From an uncultured Alphaproteobacteria bacterium (GTDB lineage: Bacteria > Pseudomonadota > Alphaproteobacteria > Caulobacterales > Parvularculaceae), in contig CADEDN010000021.1 of NCBI GenBank assembly GCA_902826095.1, positions 1-48,019 on the forward strand: a stretch of 48,019 nt of DNA, read 5' to 3'. Shown piece after piece: positions 1-7,660 of the stretch. The notes under the pieces are model-generated. The model worked only from the letters and a program-made list of their open reading frames with translations, was not told the DNA's origin and ran no database searches. Both the position numbers and the translations under genes were made by a program. The first letter of the stretch is position 1, and each line of letters starts with the position of its first letter.

Positions 1-45
1 ACGATCCGCATACGGAATGCCTGATCAAGGGGGAATTTTTGGCCG

Positions 46-90
46 ATTCCGCTAGCGCGGAGTCCGGCCGGAGGCGGAATTTCTTTAATT
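46..90 (+). terminator. Possible terminator of a gene left of the window
   Basis: ATTCCGC at 46-52 pairs with GCGGAAT at 74-80. A smaller self-complementary TCCGGCCGGA lies between the arms, and a T-rich run (TTCTTTAATT) follows the right arm. This could end a plus-strand gene outside the window. The stem is only 7 base pairs with a long interior, so this is tentative. Confidence 0.25.
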
Positions 91-124
91 ATATAAGCGG
101 TTGATTTTCGGTCACAAAAAAAAG

Positions 125-160
125 TTATCCCCCACCTTATCCCCCACCTTATCCCACACC
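125..160. repeat. 12-base tandem repeat, three copies
   Basis: TTATCCCCCACC occurs at 125-136 and 137-148, and again at 149-160 with one change (TTATCCCACACC). A run of A lies just before it. The unit vaguely resembles a DnaA box (TTATCCACA) but has extra C residues, so I do not call it one. Its function is unknown. Confidence 0.85.
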
Positions 161-553
161 TCGAAACCTCGCTTAGGATCGTTCTCAGTTGGAGCAGGAG
201 AGGCGTTGTCGACCGTCTCAGCGGCTCCGATCCGGCGCGCTGGAAACGCGCATCCCCTGACGGCGGATGCAAACGAGCCAGCCGGAGTCAGGCCCGAGCC
301 GCACCTGTCTTGCGCAAGCAAGGCAAGGACCGCACGGGAGACAAACCGACAAATGCGCCGGCTCTTCCGGACTGCAGTCGTCCCTGGCCGGACGATGAAG
401 CCTTGCATCCGGGGGAGGCGCGGGGACGCGGCCTGTCCCCCTTTATATTTTAGATCGGACGGTCCGCGCCCCGCGCAACCTCTCCTTTCTATCGAACTAA
501 AGGCGAACTGCCGGGAATTACGTTCCGCGGAGGGGGGCGGGGCTTTGTTGAAA

Positions 554-585
554 GGGATTAGGGACTAGGGATTAGGGATTAGGGA
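554..585. repeat. 7-base tandem repeat (GGGATTA)n
   Basis: Four consecutive heptamers GGGATTA, GGGACTA, GGGATTA, GGGATTA fill 554-581, followed by a partial GGGA. The array is short and has one variant unit. G-triplets at regular spacing could in principle fold as a G-quadruplex on this strand. Copy number is likely to vary by slippage; both points are inference. Confidence 0.85.
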
Positions 586-626
586 AGAAGGAAATGGAAT
601 TCGCGCCGACCACGACACCGCCGGCC

Positions 627-735
627 CTTCGTGACGCCTTGCGTCGCTGGCGACGCAAGGCTCCTCAGGGCGAGGCGTTCCCGCAATACCGAGGTCTCAT
701 CCTGAGGAGCCTCGCGACAGCGAGGCGTCGCGAAG
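627..735. repeat. Nested palindromic intergenic element (REP/MITE-like)
   Basis: Several inverted repeats are nested. The outer arms CTTCGTGACGCC (627-638) and GGCGTCGCGAAG (724-735) pair with one mismatch. CTCCTCAGG (661-669) pairs perfectly with CCTGAGGAG (701-709). Two inner hairpins are perfect: an 11-bp stem with loop CTGG at 636-661, and a 7-bp stem with loop GACA at 709-726. The core resembles palindromic repeats I recall as dispersed in alphaproteobacterial genomes, ending in sequence like CGAAGGATG. No second copy is present in the window. Confidence 0.7.
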
Positions 736-1197
736 GATGGCGGCGGGCGGAAATGTCAATCGGCGATGCCGGGACTTCGCTAGGCGCAACCGCGCGCGCG
801 TTTGGCGATAAACGACCAACGCCGCTGGTCGTTCGCGGTAAAAAACGTTGGCCTGCGACCATCCGCCGGCACTATCATGCCGAAATGCAAAATCGAGACG
901 CATTCCCGAGACTTGCTTGCGGCGCGGGCGCACGAAATGAGGTCGGATGATGCGCGGATTTGTCAATGAGGGCGCTTTGATCAACGCGACGGGTGACCAG
1001 CGCGCCGCGGATGCGCATCGAAGAGGCGCCAGTGCGCCGCTTTTCGCGCCGTCCGGCGACGATACGGATTATCTGTACAAAACCGCTGGGACCCGCATGG
1101 ATTCAGGACTGAAACAAAGAGGCAGGCGGGGCGCAATCCGGCGAATGCGGCAAGTCCGCGCTTTCGCCGCCGCAGCCGCCGCGCGGAGACCCGGCTG

Positions 1198-2373
1198 ATG
1201 TTCACGAAATTCTTTCATGAGTTGAAATCGGCCGGGCTTCCCGTCTCGCTGCGCGAATACCTCACCTTGATCGAGGCGATGGAGGCCGACCTCGCGAGCC
1301 GCAAAGTCGAAGACTTCTATTACCTCTCACGCGCGACGCTTGTGAAAGACGAACGCAATCTCGACAAATTCGACCGCATCTTCGGCCATGTCTTCAAGGG
1401 GATCGAAACGCTCGCCGAAGGCGTGACCGCGGAGATCCCGGAGGACTGGCTAAAGCTCCTCACCCAGAAATATCTGACGGAGGAGGAAAAAAAACAGATC
1501 GAGGCGCTCGGCGGCTGGGACACGCTGATGGAAACCTTGAAAAAGCGCCTTGAGGAGCAAAAGGGACGACATCAGGGCGGCTCGAAATGGATCGGCACAG
1601 GCGGCACGTCGCCGTTCGGCTCCGGCGGCTACAATCCCGAAGGCGTCCGCATCGGCGAAGAAGGCGAGCGGCAGGGACGCGCGGTCAAAGTCTGGGAAAA
1701 GCGCGAATACAGGAATCTCGACGATCAGGTCGAACTCGGAACGCGCAACATCAAGGTGGCGCTAAGGCGGCTGCGCCGTTTCGCCCGCAAAGGCGCGCCG
1801 GACGAATTCGACCTCGACGGCACGATCGATGCGACGGCGCGCGCCGGCTATCTCGACATCAAGATGCGCCCGGAACGGCGCAACACGATCAAGGTGCTGA
1901 TCTTCTTTGACGCCGGCGGATCGATGGACCCGTTCGTGCGGCTCTGCGAGGAGCTGTTCTCGGCGGCGCGGTCGGAATTCAAGCACATGGAGTATTTCTA
2001 TTTCCACAACTGCCTTTACGATTTCGTGTGGAAGGACAATCGACGGCGCTGGACCGAGAAAACCCCGACATGGGACGTGCTTCACAAATATCCGCACGAC
2101 TACAAAGTGATTTTTGTCGGCGACGCGTCGATGAGCCCCTATGAAATCACCGTTCCCGGCGGTTCCGTCGAATACTTCAACGAGGAGCCGGGCGCCGTCT
2201 GGATGGAGCGCGTCTCGCGCATCTACGAGAGCGCGGTCTGGCTCAATCCGATCCCGGAGCGGCAATGGGACTATTCCGGATCGATTCAAATGATCCGTGG
2301 ACTGATGAATAACAGGATGCACCCGCTGACGCTTTCCGGGATCGATCGCGCGATGACGGAGTTGAGGCGGTGA
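1198..2373 (+). CDS. CoxE-like VWA domain protein
   Basis: A 391-residue cytoplasmic protein with a von Willebrand factor A domain in its C-terminal half. The metal-site (MIDAS) motif appears as FDAGGSMD at about residues 236-243, a variant of DxSxS in which the first Ser is Gly. A later VGDASMSPYE supplies the distal Asp. The N-terminal half is helical and charged, with a Gly-rich linker around residues 125-150. CoxE-type proteins usually act with a MoxR-family AAA+ ATPase to assemble or activate a partner; no MoxR gene lies in the 1.2 kb upstream. The gene ends 3 bases from the convergent stop at 2377. The family assignment is firm, the partner unknown. Confidence 0.85.
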   Translation: MFTKFFHELKSAGLPVSLREYLTLIEAMEADLASRKVEDFYYLSRATLVKDERNLDKFDRIFGHVFKGIETLAEGVTAEIPEDWLKLLTQKYLTEEEKKQIEALGGWDTLMETLKKRLEEQKGRHQGGSKWIGTGGTSPFGSGGYNPEGVRIGEEGERQGRAVKVWEKREYRNLDDQVELGTRNIKVALRRLRRFARKGAPDEFDLDGTIDATARAGYLDIKMRPERRNTIKVLIFFDAGGSMDPFVRLCEELFSAARSEFKHMEYFYFHNCLYDFVWKDNRRRWTEKTPTWDVLHKYPHDYKVIFVGDASMSPYEITVPGGSVEYFNEEPGAVWMERVSRIYESAVWLNPIPERQWDYSGSIQMIRGLMNNRMHPLTLSGIDRAMTELRR

Positions 2374-2376
2374 CGT

Positions 2377-2844
2377 TCAGCGTTGGGCGAGCGCCGCGGC
2401 GACGTGTTTTTCGATCTCGGCGACGGGGTGCTTCGTGAGGTCGCGATCGATTTCGCCGACGAGGCGCTTCTTCAGATCAGCGTCGTATTCGGCGCGAAGC
2501 TCGCCGAGCGTCGCCGGCGGCGCGATGACGACAAGGCGATCGAACGCGCCCGCCCGCGCGGCTTTGTTAAGGCGCGCCGCAAAGGCGCGCGCGAACTGCT
2601 CCTTGGCGAGGCGGTGGAAATCCGTCTCGTCGAATGCGGATTTGCGCATGCCGCCGGCGCGTCCGTCATTGTTCCGGCCGGCGCGCGCCGCCGCCTGCTC
2701 GCGGGAAGGCGGATTGTCGAATTCCTCGCGGTCGACGAGGCGCAGCGAAGGCCTTGCGTCAATATCGTCATTGCGAAGGATGACCGCTTTTTCGCCGTCC
2801 GCGACGGCGACCCAGGTGATGCGATCCGCGAAATCTTTGGCCAT
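2377..2844 (-). CDS. Host-attachment family protein
   Basis: A 155-residue soluble protein resembling the family annotated as protein required for attachment to host cells. Typical features are the opening beta strand with WVAVADGEKAVIL, a variable charged middle, and a C-terminal half with LVVIAPPATLGELR followed by a helix ending HPVAEIEKHV. The start is supported by GGAGG seven bases upstream. The fold is of the baeRF/eRF1-like type by my recollection; the attachment role was inferred for plant-associated bacteria and need not apply here. It is convergent with the VWA gene and lies upstream of nothing obviously related. Confidence 0.75.
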   Translation of the reverse strand: MAKDFADRITWVAVADGEKAVILRNDDIDARPSLRLVDREEFDNPPSREQAAARAGRNNDGRAGGMRKSAFDETDFHRLAKEQFARAFAARLNKAARAGAFDRLVVIAPPATLGELRAEYDADLKKRLVGEIDRDLTKHPVAEIEKHVAAALAQR

Positions 2845-2921
2845 TTGGCGCCTCCGACATTGGCATTGCGAACCGAATTTGCTCGCCGCCGGAGATCATA
2901 GCATTGCGCCAGGTCAAATGC

Positions 2922-3260
2922 TCAGGCCGCGCGGTCACGAATTTCGAGCGCATAGGCGATCGCGGCGTCGGCGCAAGCTTTCATGTCCCGCGCAATGGAT
3001 CGCCTCGCCTCGCCCTGCCCTGCGCCGACGAGCTTTTCAGCCTGCTCGGCGAGATCGCCAAGCGCCCACGCGCCGACGCCTCTCGACGCGCCTTTCAGCG
3101 TATGCGCGGCGAGATGCCATTCCTTGTCGTCAAGCGAAGGGTCCATGCGGTCGATCCACATCGACGCCTGCTCGATGAAGATCGTCAGGATCTCGTCGAG
3201 CAGCGCATTGTCGCCAAATACATATTGGTTGAGGTGCTTAAGATCGATCGGCGCAGTCAT
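2922..3260 (-). CDS. Hpt domain phosphotransfer protein
   Basis: A 112-residue single-domain histidine phosphotransfer protein. The phosphorylatable His is His53 within AAHTLKGAS, the classic Hpt signature on a helical bundle. The N-terminus (LKHLNQYVFGDNALLDEILTIF) matches the first helices of the domain. It should shuttle phosphate between a hybrid kinase and a response regulator. No kinase or regulator is adjacent, so its partners lie elsewhere. About 77 bases separate it from the host-attachment gene downstream on the same strand, so co-transcription is possible. Confidence 0.85.
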   Translation of the reverse strand: MTAPIDLKHLNQYVFGDNALLDEILTIFIEQASMWIDRMDPSLDDKEWHLAAHTLKGASRGVGAWALGDLAEQAEKLVGAGQGEARRSIARDMKACADAAIAYALEIRDRAA

Positions 3261-3369
3261 GGCGGAGGCTTCCCCGTTTCAGCCTCTTCCAATTTACGTT
3301 CAAATCCCTTCAGCAACCGTTAAAATTCGTCGATTGCTGATTAAGCGGGCGTTAGCGTTGACGCTGTCC

Positions 3370-3750
3370 CTACGGGTTCGGTTGGGTCGGCTCCGCAGCC
3401 GCCGGCTCTTCAACGTCGGCTGGTTCCGCAGGCGCTGGCGCTTCGTCATCGACCGCCGAGCCGACGACGGCATCCGAATTCGGGTCAAGCCCGTCGCCGA
3501 CAGCATCGCTCACGCCGTCAAGCGCTTCTCCGGTCGCTCCGGCGGCGGCGTCCGCCGCATCGACCGTCGAATCGACAACGTCAGAAGTTGCGTCGCCGAG
3601 ATCGCCGGCAGTCTCATCAATCGCGTCGACCGCCACAGCGGCGGCGTCTTCATTGACAGCGCCAACATCCGTGTTCTTCGCGCCAGTCAGCTTCATCAGG
3701 CCGATGATGACGGCAAGGGCGACGGCGATGATTAAGAGAATTCTCAGCAT
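3370..3750 (-). CDS. Small anchored acidic protein, unknown function
   Basis: A 126-residue protein with one N-terminal hydrophobic helix (about residues 2-20) that could be a membrane anchor or an uncleaved signal. It is followed by a low-complexity region dominated by Ala, Asp and Val, with repeated Val-Asp/Ala-Asp steps, and a Pro/Ala/Glu-rich C-terminus. GAGGAG lies just before the ATG. I recognise no family. The composition suggests an extended acidic stalk outside the inner membrane. Such a low-complexity open frame could be fortuitous, but the good ribosome site and the hydrophobic N-terminus argue that it is real. Confidence 0.55.
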   Translation of the reverse strand: MLRILLIIAVALAVIIGLMKLTGAKNTDVGAVNEDAAAVAVDAIDETAGDLGDATSDVVDSTVDAADAAAGATGEALDGVSDAVGDGLDPNSDAVVGSAVDDEAPAPAEPADVEEPAAAEPTQPNP

Positions 3751-3942
3751 GGCGCTCCTCGTTTCTGCGGCGCATTCGCGGGCGTTGGAATCCGCGACGC
3801 CTGAACCCTATGGGTCTTATAGGAACTCATTATGGGCCGGCAACCGCATGGCGTTAATTCCGGGTAATTTCCCTTGCTGGCCGCCCTTGCCGACCGCGTC
3901 CGGGCCCCGCTATCCAAGGCGCGACCCAAGCGGAGGCCGCCC

Positions 3943-5436
3943 ATGACCGACGACGCCATCTTCATCGGAAAGGGCGAGACACCTCAGCGCCTTGCGTTGA
4001 AATACGCCAATCGACACGGGCTTATCGCCGGCGCGACCGGCACCGGAAAGACCGTGACGCTTCAAATTCTGGCCGAAGGTTTTTCGAAAGCGGGCGTTCC
4101 CGTCTTTGCGGCTGACGTAAAGGGCGATCTTTCCGGGCTTGCGATGCCGGGGACGATGAAAGATTTCCTGGTCGAACGCGCAGCGAAAATCGGCCTTGAA
4201 GGCTATGCGCCGGAGGCGCAGCCGGTCGTTTTCTGGGACCTTTTCGGCGAGCAGGGCCATCCGATCCGCGCGACGATCTCCGAGATGGGACCGCTCCTCC
4301 TATCCCGCATGCTCGACCTCAATGAAACCCAGGAGGGCGTGCTGACGCTCGCTTTTCGCGTCGCCGATGATGACCGCCTTCTCCTGCTCGACCTGAAGGA
4401 TTTGCGCGCGCTCCTTGTCGATGTCGCCGACCGCGCAGACGAACTCACGACAAAATACGGCAATGTCGCCAAAACGACTGTCGGAACGATTCAGCGCCGA
4501 CTCCTTTCGCTTGAGGAGCAGGGTGCGGAGAAGTTCTTCGGCGAGCCGGCGCTTGATCTCAACGACTTCATCAGAACAGATGAGTCCGGCGCCGGAGTCA
4601 TCAACATTCTGGCCGCTGATAAATTGATGCAATCGCCGAAACTCTACGCGACCTTCCTGTTGTGGCTCCTTTCGGAACTTTTCGAAGAACTGCCGGAGAT
4701 CGGCGACCCGGAAAAACCCAAACTCGTGTTCTTCTTCGACGAGGCGCATCTGCTCTTCAACGATGCGCCAAAAGCGCTTGTCGAAAAAATCGAACAGGTC
4801 GTCCGGCTGATCCGCTCGAAGGGCGTCGGCGTCTACTTTGTGACGCAAAATCCGCAGGACGTTCCGGACAGCGTGTCCAGCCAACTCGGCGCGCGCATCC
4901 AGCATGCGCTGCGGGCGTTTACGCCAAAAGAGCAAAAGGTCATCAAGACGGCGTCGGAGATGTTTCGCCCAAACCCGGCATTTTCAACGCTTGAAGTCAT
5001 CACGCAGCTTGGCGTCGGCGAAGCGCTGGTTTCAACGCTCGAGAGCAAAGGCGCGCCGTCGATCGTCGACCGCGCGCTGATCAGGCCGCCTTCATCGAGG
5101 CTCGGCCCGATCTCGCCGCAAGAGCGCAAGGAGGTCATGCGTCACTCCGACCTTGGCGACCGATATTTGAAAACCGTCGACCGCGAATCCGCTTACGAAA
5201 TCTTGACCGAGCGCGCCGAACGCGACGCCAAGCAGGAAGAGCGCAGGACCAAAGATGACGAGCGAGATGATCGCCGCAAGGAGAACAATGCGCCCCGGCG
5301 GCCTTCGGCCCGACGCGGATCAAACCGACAAAGCGCGGCGGAGGCTGGATTCAAGTCCGCGGTCAGGACGTTCTCGACGATGGTCACGCGAGAAATTGTT
5401 CGCGGCCTGCTCGGCGGCATGAAGAAGCGCCGTTGA
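3943..5436 (+). CDS. HerA/YjgR-like ATPase (DUF853 family)
   Basis: A 497-residue P-loop ATPase resembling E. coli YjgR. Walker A is GATGTGKT at residues 30-37, and Walker B is in [12 protein letters not shown] near residue 262. It also carries [12 protein letters not shown], a sensor-like motif of HerA/FtsK-type motors. The C-terminus is rich in Arg, Glu and Asp and probably disordered. Family members are related to DNA-translocating HerA helicases, but the cellular role of YjgR is not established. I chose the ATG at 3943 because GGAGG lies six bases upstream and the protein then begins at the conserved FIGKGETP. An in-frame start at 3874 would add 23 unlikely residues. Confidence 0.88.
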   Translation: MTDDAIFIGKGETPQRLALKYANRHGLIAGATGTGKTVTLQILAEGFSKAGVPVFAADVKGDLSGLAMPGTMKDFLVERAAKIGLEGYAPEAQPVVFWDLFGEQGHPIRATISEMGPLLLSRMLDLNETQEGVLTLAFRVADDDRLLLLDLKDLRALLVDVADRADELTTKYGNVAKTTVGTIQRRLLSLEEQGAEKFFGEPALDLNDFIRTDESGAGVINILAADKLMQSPKLYATFLLWLLSELFEELPEIGDPEKPKLVFFFDEAHLLFNDAPKALVEKIEQVVRLIRSKGVGVYFVTQNPQDVPDSVSSQLGARIQHALRAFTPKEQKVIKTASEMFRPNPAFSTLEVITQLGVGEALVSTLESKGAPSIVDRALIRPPSSRLGPISPQERKEVMRHSDLGDRYLKTVDRESAYEILTERAERDAKQEERRTKDDERDDRRKENNAPRRPSARRGSNRQSAAEAGFKSAVRTFSTMVTREIVRGLLGGMKKRR

Positions 5437-5440
5437 AGGA

Positions 5441-7660
5441 ATGAAGCCCGACGGCAGCCAGGCGAGCGATGGCGGAGCGATCAAAAGCGAAGGCCGCGTT
5501 TTCTGGACGACATGCGCGCTCGGTTGGCTGATGACCCCGTTCGCCCTCATCCTTGCGCAGATCGCCGGGGTCAATCTCGCATCGCTTGTCCGCATGGATG
5601 TCGCGTCCGCCGTGATAGGGCTCGCCGCGACCGGTCCGCTCGCCCTCATGCTGTGCTGGTTCATGGGGTCACGTTGGGAGCCGATCGATAAATTCCGCGC
5701 GTCTCAACTCGAGCTGTTCCGGGAAATCGGATTCCGCCTGACGCCGATGCGGTCGCTCATGTTGGCTCTCGCCGCGGGCGTCGGTGAGGAAATGCTGTTC
5801 CGGGGGGTGTTGCAAACATACGCGGACCGTCATTGGACGCTCGCCCTTGCGATTGTCGCGCCGAACATCCTCTTCGGCGCGCTGCACGCCCGCTCCAGAA
5901 TCTACGCGCTCGCCGCGGCCGCCGTCGGCGTCTATCTTGGCGTCCTCTTCTGGCTGACCGGAAACCTCATTGCGCCAATCGTGACGCACGCCGCCTATGA
6001 CTTTGTTGCGCTCGAATGGGCCCGCCGGGTTCTTAATAAAGCGCCGTCGTCTGCTGACCGCCACGCGCCGCCGGCCGTTTCTTTCTCCATTTTCACTTCG
6101 AAAACACCGCAAAAAAGCTCAATTATGGCGCGACGGCATGAGGAGTTCCGCATGAGATTTCCATCGACAGCGTTCGCCGTCCTCCTGATCTCGTCTTTGG
6201 CGGCCGCAGACCCGGCGACGGCCCAGTCCGCGCCGGCCTTTTCATCCCAGCGCGCCGCCGTCGCCGTTGAGGGCTCCACCGACCGGATTTTCAGGCCGTT
6301 CGCCAGGGACGCCGACGGCGACCCGGTCACAATTGCGATCAGCGGCGGCGCCGACGCACGGCGCTTCCGGCTTGGGACAGGCGGATATTTGCGTTTTCGA
6401 ACCGCCCCCGACTACGAGAACCCGACCGACGCCGATCGAAACAACCGCTATCAAATCGCTTTGAGCGCCAGCGACGGCGCCAATGTCAGCTATCGCCACC
6501 TCACCATTTGGGTTCGCAACGCCGCCGATGGCGGGCCTGGAGCAACGTTCCGTGTACGCCGCGTCGCGCTTGGATTCGATCAACCAGTCTTCCTCCTCGG
6601 ACGCGGCGACCTGTCCAACCGCGTTTTTGTCGTCGAGAAAACGGGAAAGATCAGAATCCTCAACCCTGCAAACGGCGCCGTCAATTCGGCGCCGTTCCTC
6701 GACATCTCCACGACAATCACAAAGGACGGCGAACGCGGCCTCCTCGGCATGGCGCTCGCGCCCGATTTTTCGACGAGCGGGGTTTTCTACGTACACGTAA
6801 CAAATCTCGCCGGGGACACCGAAATCCGCCGATATGTTCGCAGCGTCTCAAATGCCGACATTGCGGACCCCGTATCCGGCAATGTGATCTTGACCGTCGC
6901 TCAACCGGCTTCGAACCATAATGGCGGATGGATCGGATTCGGTCTGGATCGTCAGCTCTATGTCGCGCTCGGCGACGGCGGCGGCGCGAACGATCCGTTC
7001 AACAATGGCCAGAACAGGAATTCGCTGCTCGCGAAGATCTTGCGCATCGATCCAAGCCGCGACGCCTTTCCATCCGATCCGCTCCGCGACTACGCGATTC
7101 CCGCAGGCAACGCCTTTGCATCAGGCGGCGCGCCGGAAGCCTATGTCTGGGGCTTGCGAAATCCGTTCCGGTCGAGTTTTGATTTCGTGACGGGAAATCT
7201 CCTGATCGGCGACGTCGGCCAGAATGCGCGGGAAGAAATCGACTTTGTGAGACTTGGCGAAGCCGGTCTTAATTTTGGATGGCCGATCCTCGAAGGAACG
7301 CGCGTTAACGCAGGCGGATCGACAACGGGCTTGGTCGCGCCGACGGCCGAATATAATCATGGGTCCGGCCCGCGCGAAGGAGACTCCGTCGCCGGCGGCT
7401 ATGTGTATCGCGGCCCAATCATTTCCCTTTGGGGTCAATATTTGTTCGCCGACTTCATTTCCGGCAACATCTGGTCGATTGCAGCATCAGCGATCACGCG
7501 CGGCAGCACGAATCCTTCGACTTCCTTCACAATCCGCACAAGCGAGTTCACGCCGGACGTCGGCGTCATCGATCAGATCACGAGTTTTGGCGAAGACGAA
7601 CTCGGCAATGTCTATATTCTTGGACTCGACGGCGACATATTTCAATTGCGCGCTCAGTAA
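5441..7660 (+). CDS. CPBP protease running in frame into sugar dehydrogenase
   Basis: The frame opened at 5441, four bases after the HerA-like gene, encodes a CPBP (Abi/CAAX-like) intramembrane metalloprotease in its first 205 or so residues. EExxxR is at 116-121 (EEMLFR), FxxxH at 145-149, and HxxxD at 183-187, among several hydrophobic helices. No stop codon follows. After a 30-residue polar linker the same frame enters a complete sugar dehydrogenase starting at Met238, giving 739 residues. Either this is a genuine fusion, or two products arise from separate starts with the protease lacking its own stop. CPBP proteins usually end near residue 210-250, so the run-on is odd. Confidence 0.7.
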   Translation: MKPDGSQASDGGAIKSEGRVFWTTCALGWLMTPFALILAQIAGVNLASLVRMDVASAVIGLAATGPLALMLCWFMGSRWEPIDKFRASQLELFREIGFRLTPMRSLMLALAAGVGEEMLFRGVLQTYADRHWTLALAIVAPNILFGALHARSRIYALAAAAVGVYLGVLFWLTGNLIAPIVTHAAYDFVALEWARRVLNKAPSSADRHAPPAVSFSIFTSKTPQKSSIMARRHEEFRMRFPSTAFAVLLISSLAAADPATAQSAPAFSSQRAAVAVEGSTDRIFRPFARDADGDPVTIAISGGADARRFRLGTGGYLRFRTAPDYENPTDADRNNRYQIALSASDGANVSYRHLTIWVRNAADGGPGATFRVRRVALGFDQPVFLLGRGDLSNRVFVVEKTGKIRILNPANGAVNSAPFLDISTTITKDGERGLLGMALAPDFSTSGVFYVHVTNLAGDTEIRRYVRSVSNADIADPVSGNVILTVAQPASNHNGGWIGFGLDRQLYVALGDGGGANDPFNNGQNRNSLLAKILRIDPSRDAFPSDPLRDYAIPAGNAFASGGAPEAYVWGLRNPFRSSFDFVTGNLLIGDVGQNAREEIDFVRLGEAGLNFGWPILEGTRVNAGGSTTGLVAPTAEYNHGSGPREGDSVAGGYVYRGPIISLWGQYLFADFISGNIWSIAASAITRGSTNPSTSFTIRTSEFTPDVGVIDQITSFGEDELGNVYILGLDGDIFQLRAQ
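6152..7660 (+). CDS. Secreted PQQ-type sugar dehydrogenase with cadherin domain
   Basis: If translated from its own start this is a 502-residue exported protein. ATG 6152 follows GAGGAG by six bases, and the protein opens with a typical signal peptide ending near ADPATAQSA. Next comes a cadherin-like beta domain (DPVTIAIS, APDYENPTDAD, YQIALSASDG), then a six-bladed beta-propeller of the soluble glucose/sorbosone dehydrogenase type. The propeller shows FVVEKTGKIRIL, GERGLLGMALAPDF, NHNGGWIGFG, LGDGGGANDP, YVWGLRNPFRSSFD and GDVGQNAREEIDFV. It probably oxidises a sugar or aldose in the periplasm using PQQ. It lies in the same frame as the CPBP gene before it. Confidence 0.85.
   Translation: MRFPSTAFAVLLISSLAAADPATAQSAPAFSSQRAAVAVEGSTDRIFRPFARDADGDPVTIAISGGADARRFRLGTGGYLRFRTAPDYENPTDADRNNRYQIALSASDGANVSYRHLTIWVRNAADGGPGATFRVRRVALGFDQPVFLLGRGDLSNRVFVVEKTGKIRILNPANGAVNSAPFLDISTTITKDGERGLLGMALAPDFSTSGVFYVHVTNLAGDTEIRRYVRSVSNADIADPVSGNVILTVAQPASNHNGGWIGFGLDRQLYVALGDGGGANDPFNNGQNRNSLLAKILRIDPSRDAFPSDPLRDYAIPAGNAFASGGAPEAYVWGLRNPFRSSFDFVTGNLLIGDVGQNAREEIDFVRLGEAGLNFGWPILEGTRVNAGGSTTGLVAPTAEYNHGSGPREGDSVAGGYVYRGPIISLWGQYLFADFISGNIWSIAASAITRGSTNPSTSFTIRTSEFTPDVGVIDQITSFGEDELGNVYILGLDGDIFQLRAQ

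Larger units (their letters stand above)
1..1197. other. Gene-poor stretch with short repeats
   Basis: I find no convincing protein-coding gene here. Open frames of 60-155 codons exist on both strands, but they overlap each other, run through simple repeats and resemble no family I know. The stretch holds a possible terminator stem near 46-80, a 12-base tandem repeat at 125-160, a 7-base tandem repeat at 554-585 and a palindromic element at 627-735. The remainder, up to the VWA gene at 1198, shows nothing I can name. It may be intergenic decay or a repeat-accumulating spacer. Confidence 0.6.

Noticed and set aside
125-160. DnaA-box cluster / replication origin
   Set aside because: The units carry extra C residues compared with TTATCCACA, and no dnaA, dnaN, hemE or parAB genes are nearby.
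125-160. CRISPR array
   Set aside because: Repeats are contiguous and only 12 bases long, with no spacers and no cas genes.
101-568. 155-codon open frame near the left end
   Set aside because: It translates the 12-base tandem repeat as a Ser-Pro-Thr-Leu repeat, is overlapped by a frame on the other strand, and matches no family.
6152-7660. tRNA T-loop-like GGCTTCGAACC inside the sugar dehydrogenase
   Set aside because: No acceptor or anticodon stem can be built around it, and it lies within a conserved propeller-coding region (about 6907-6917).
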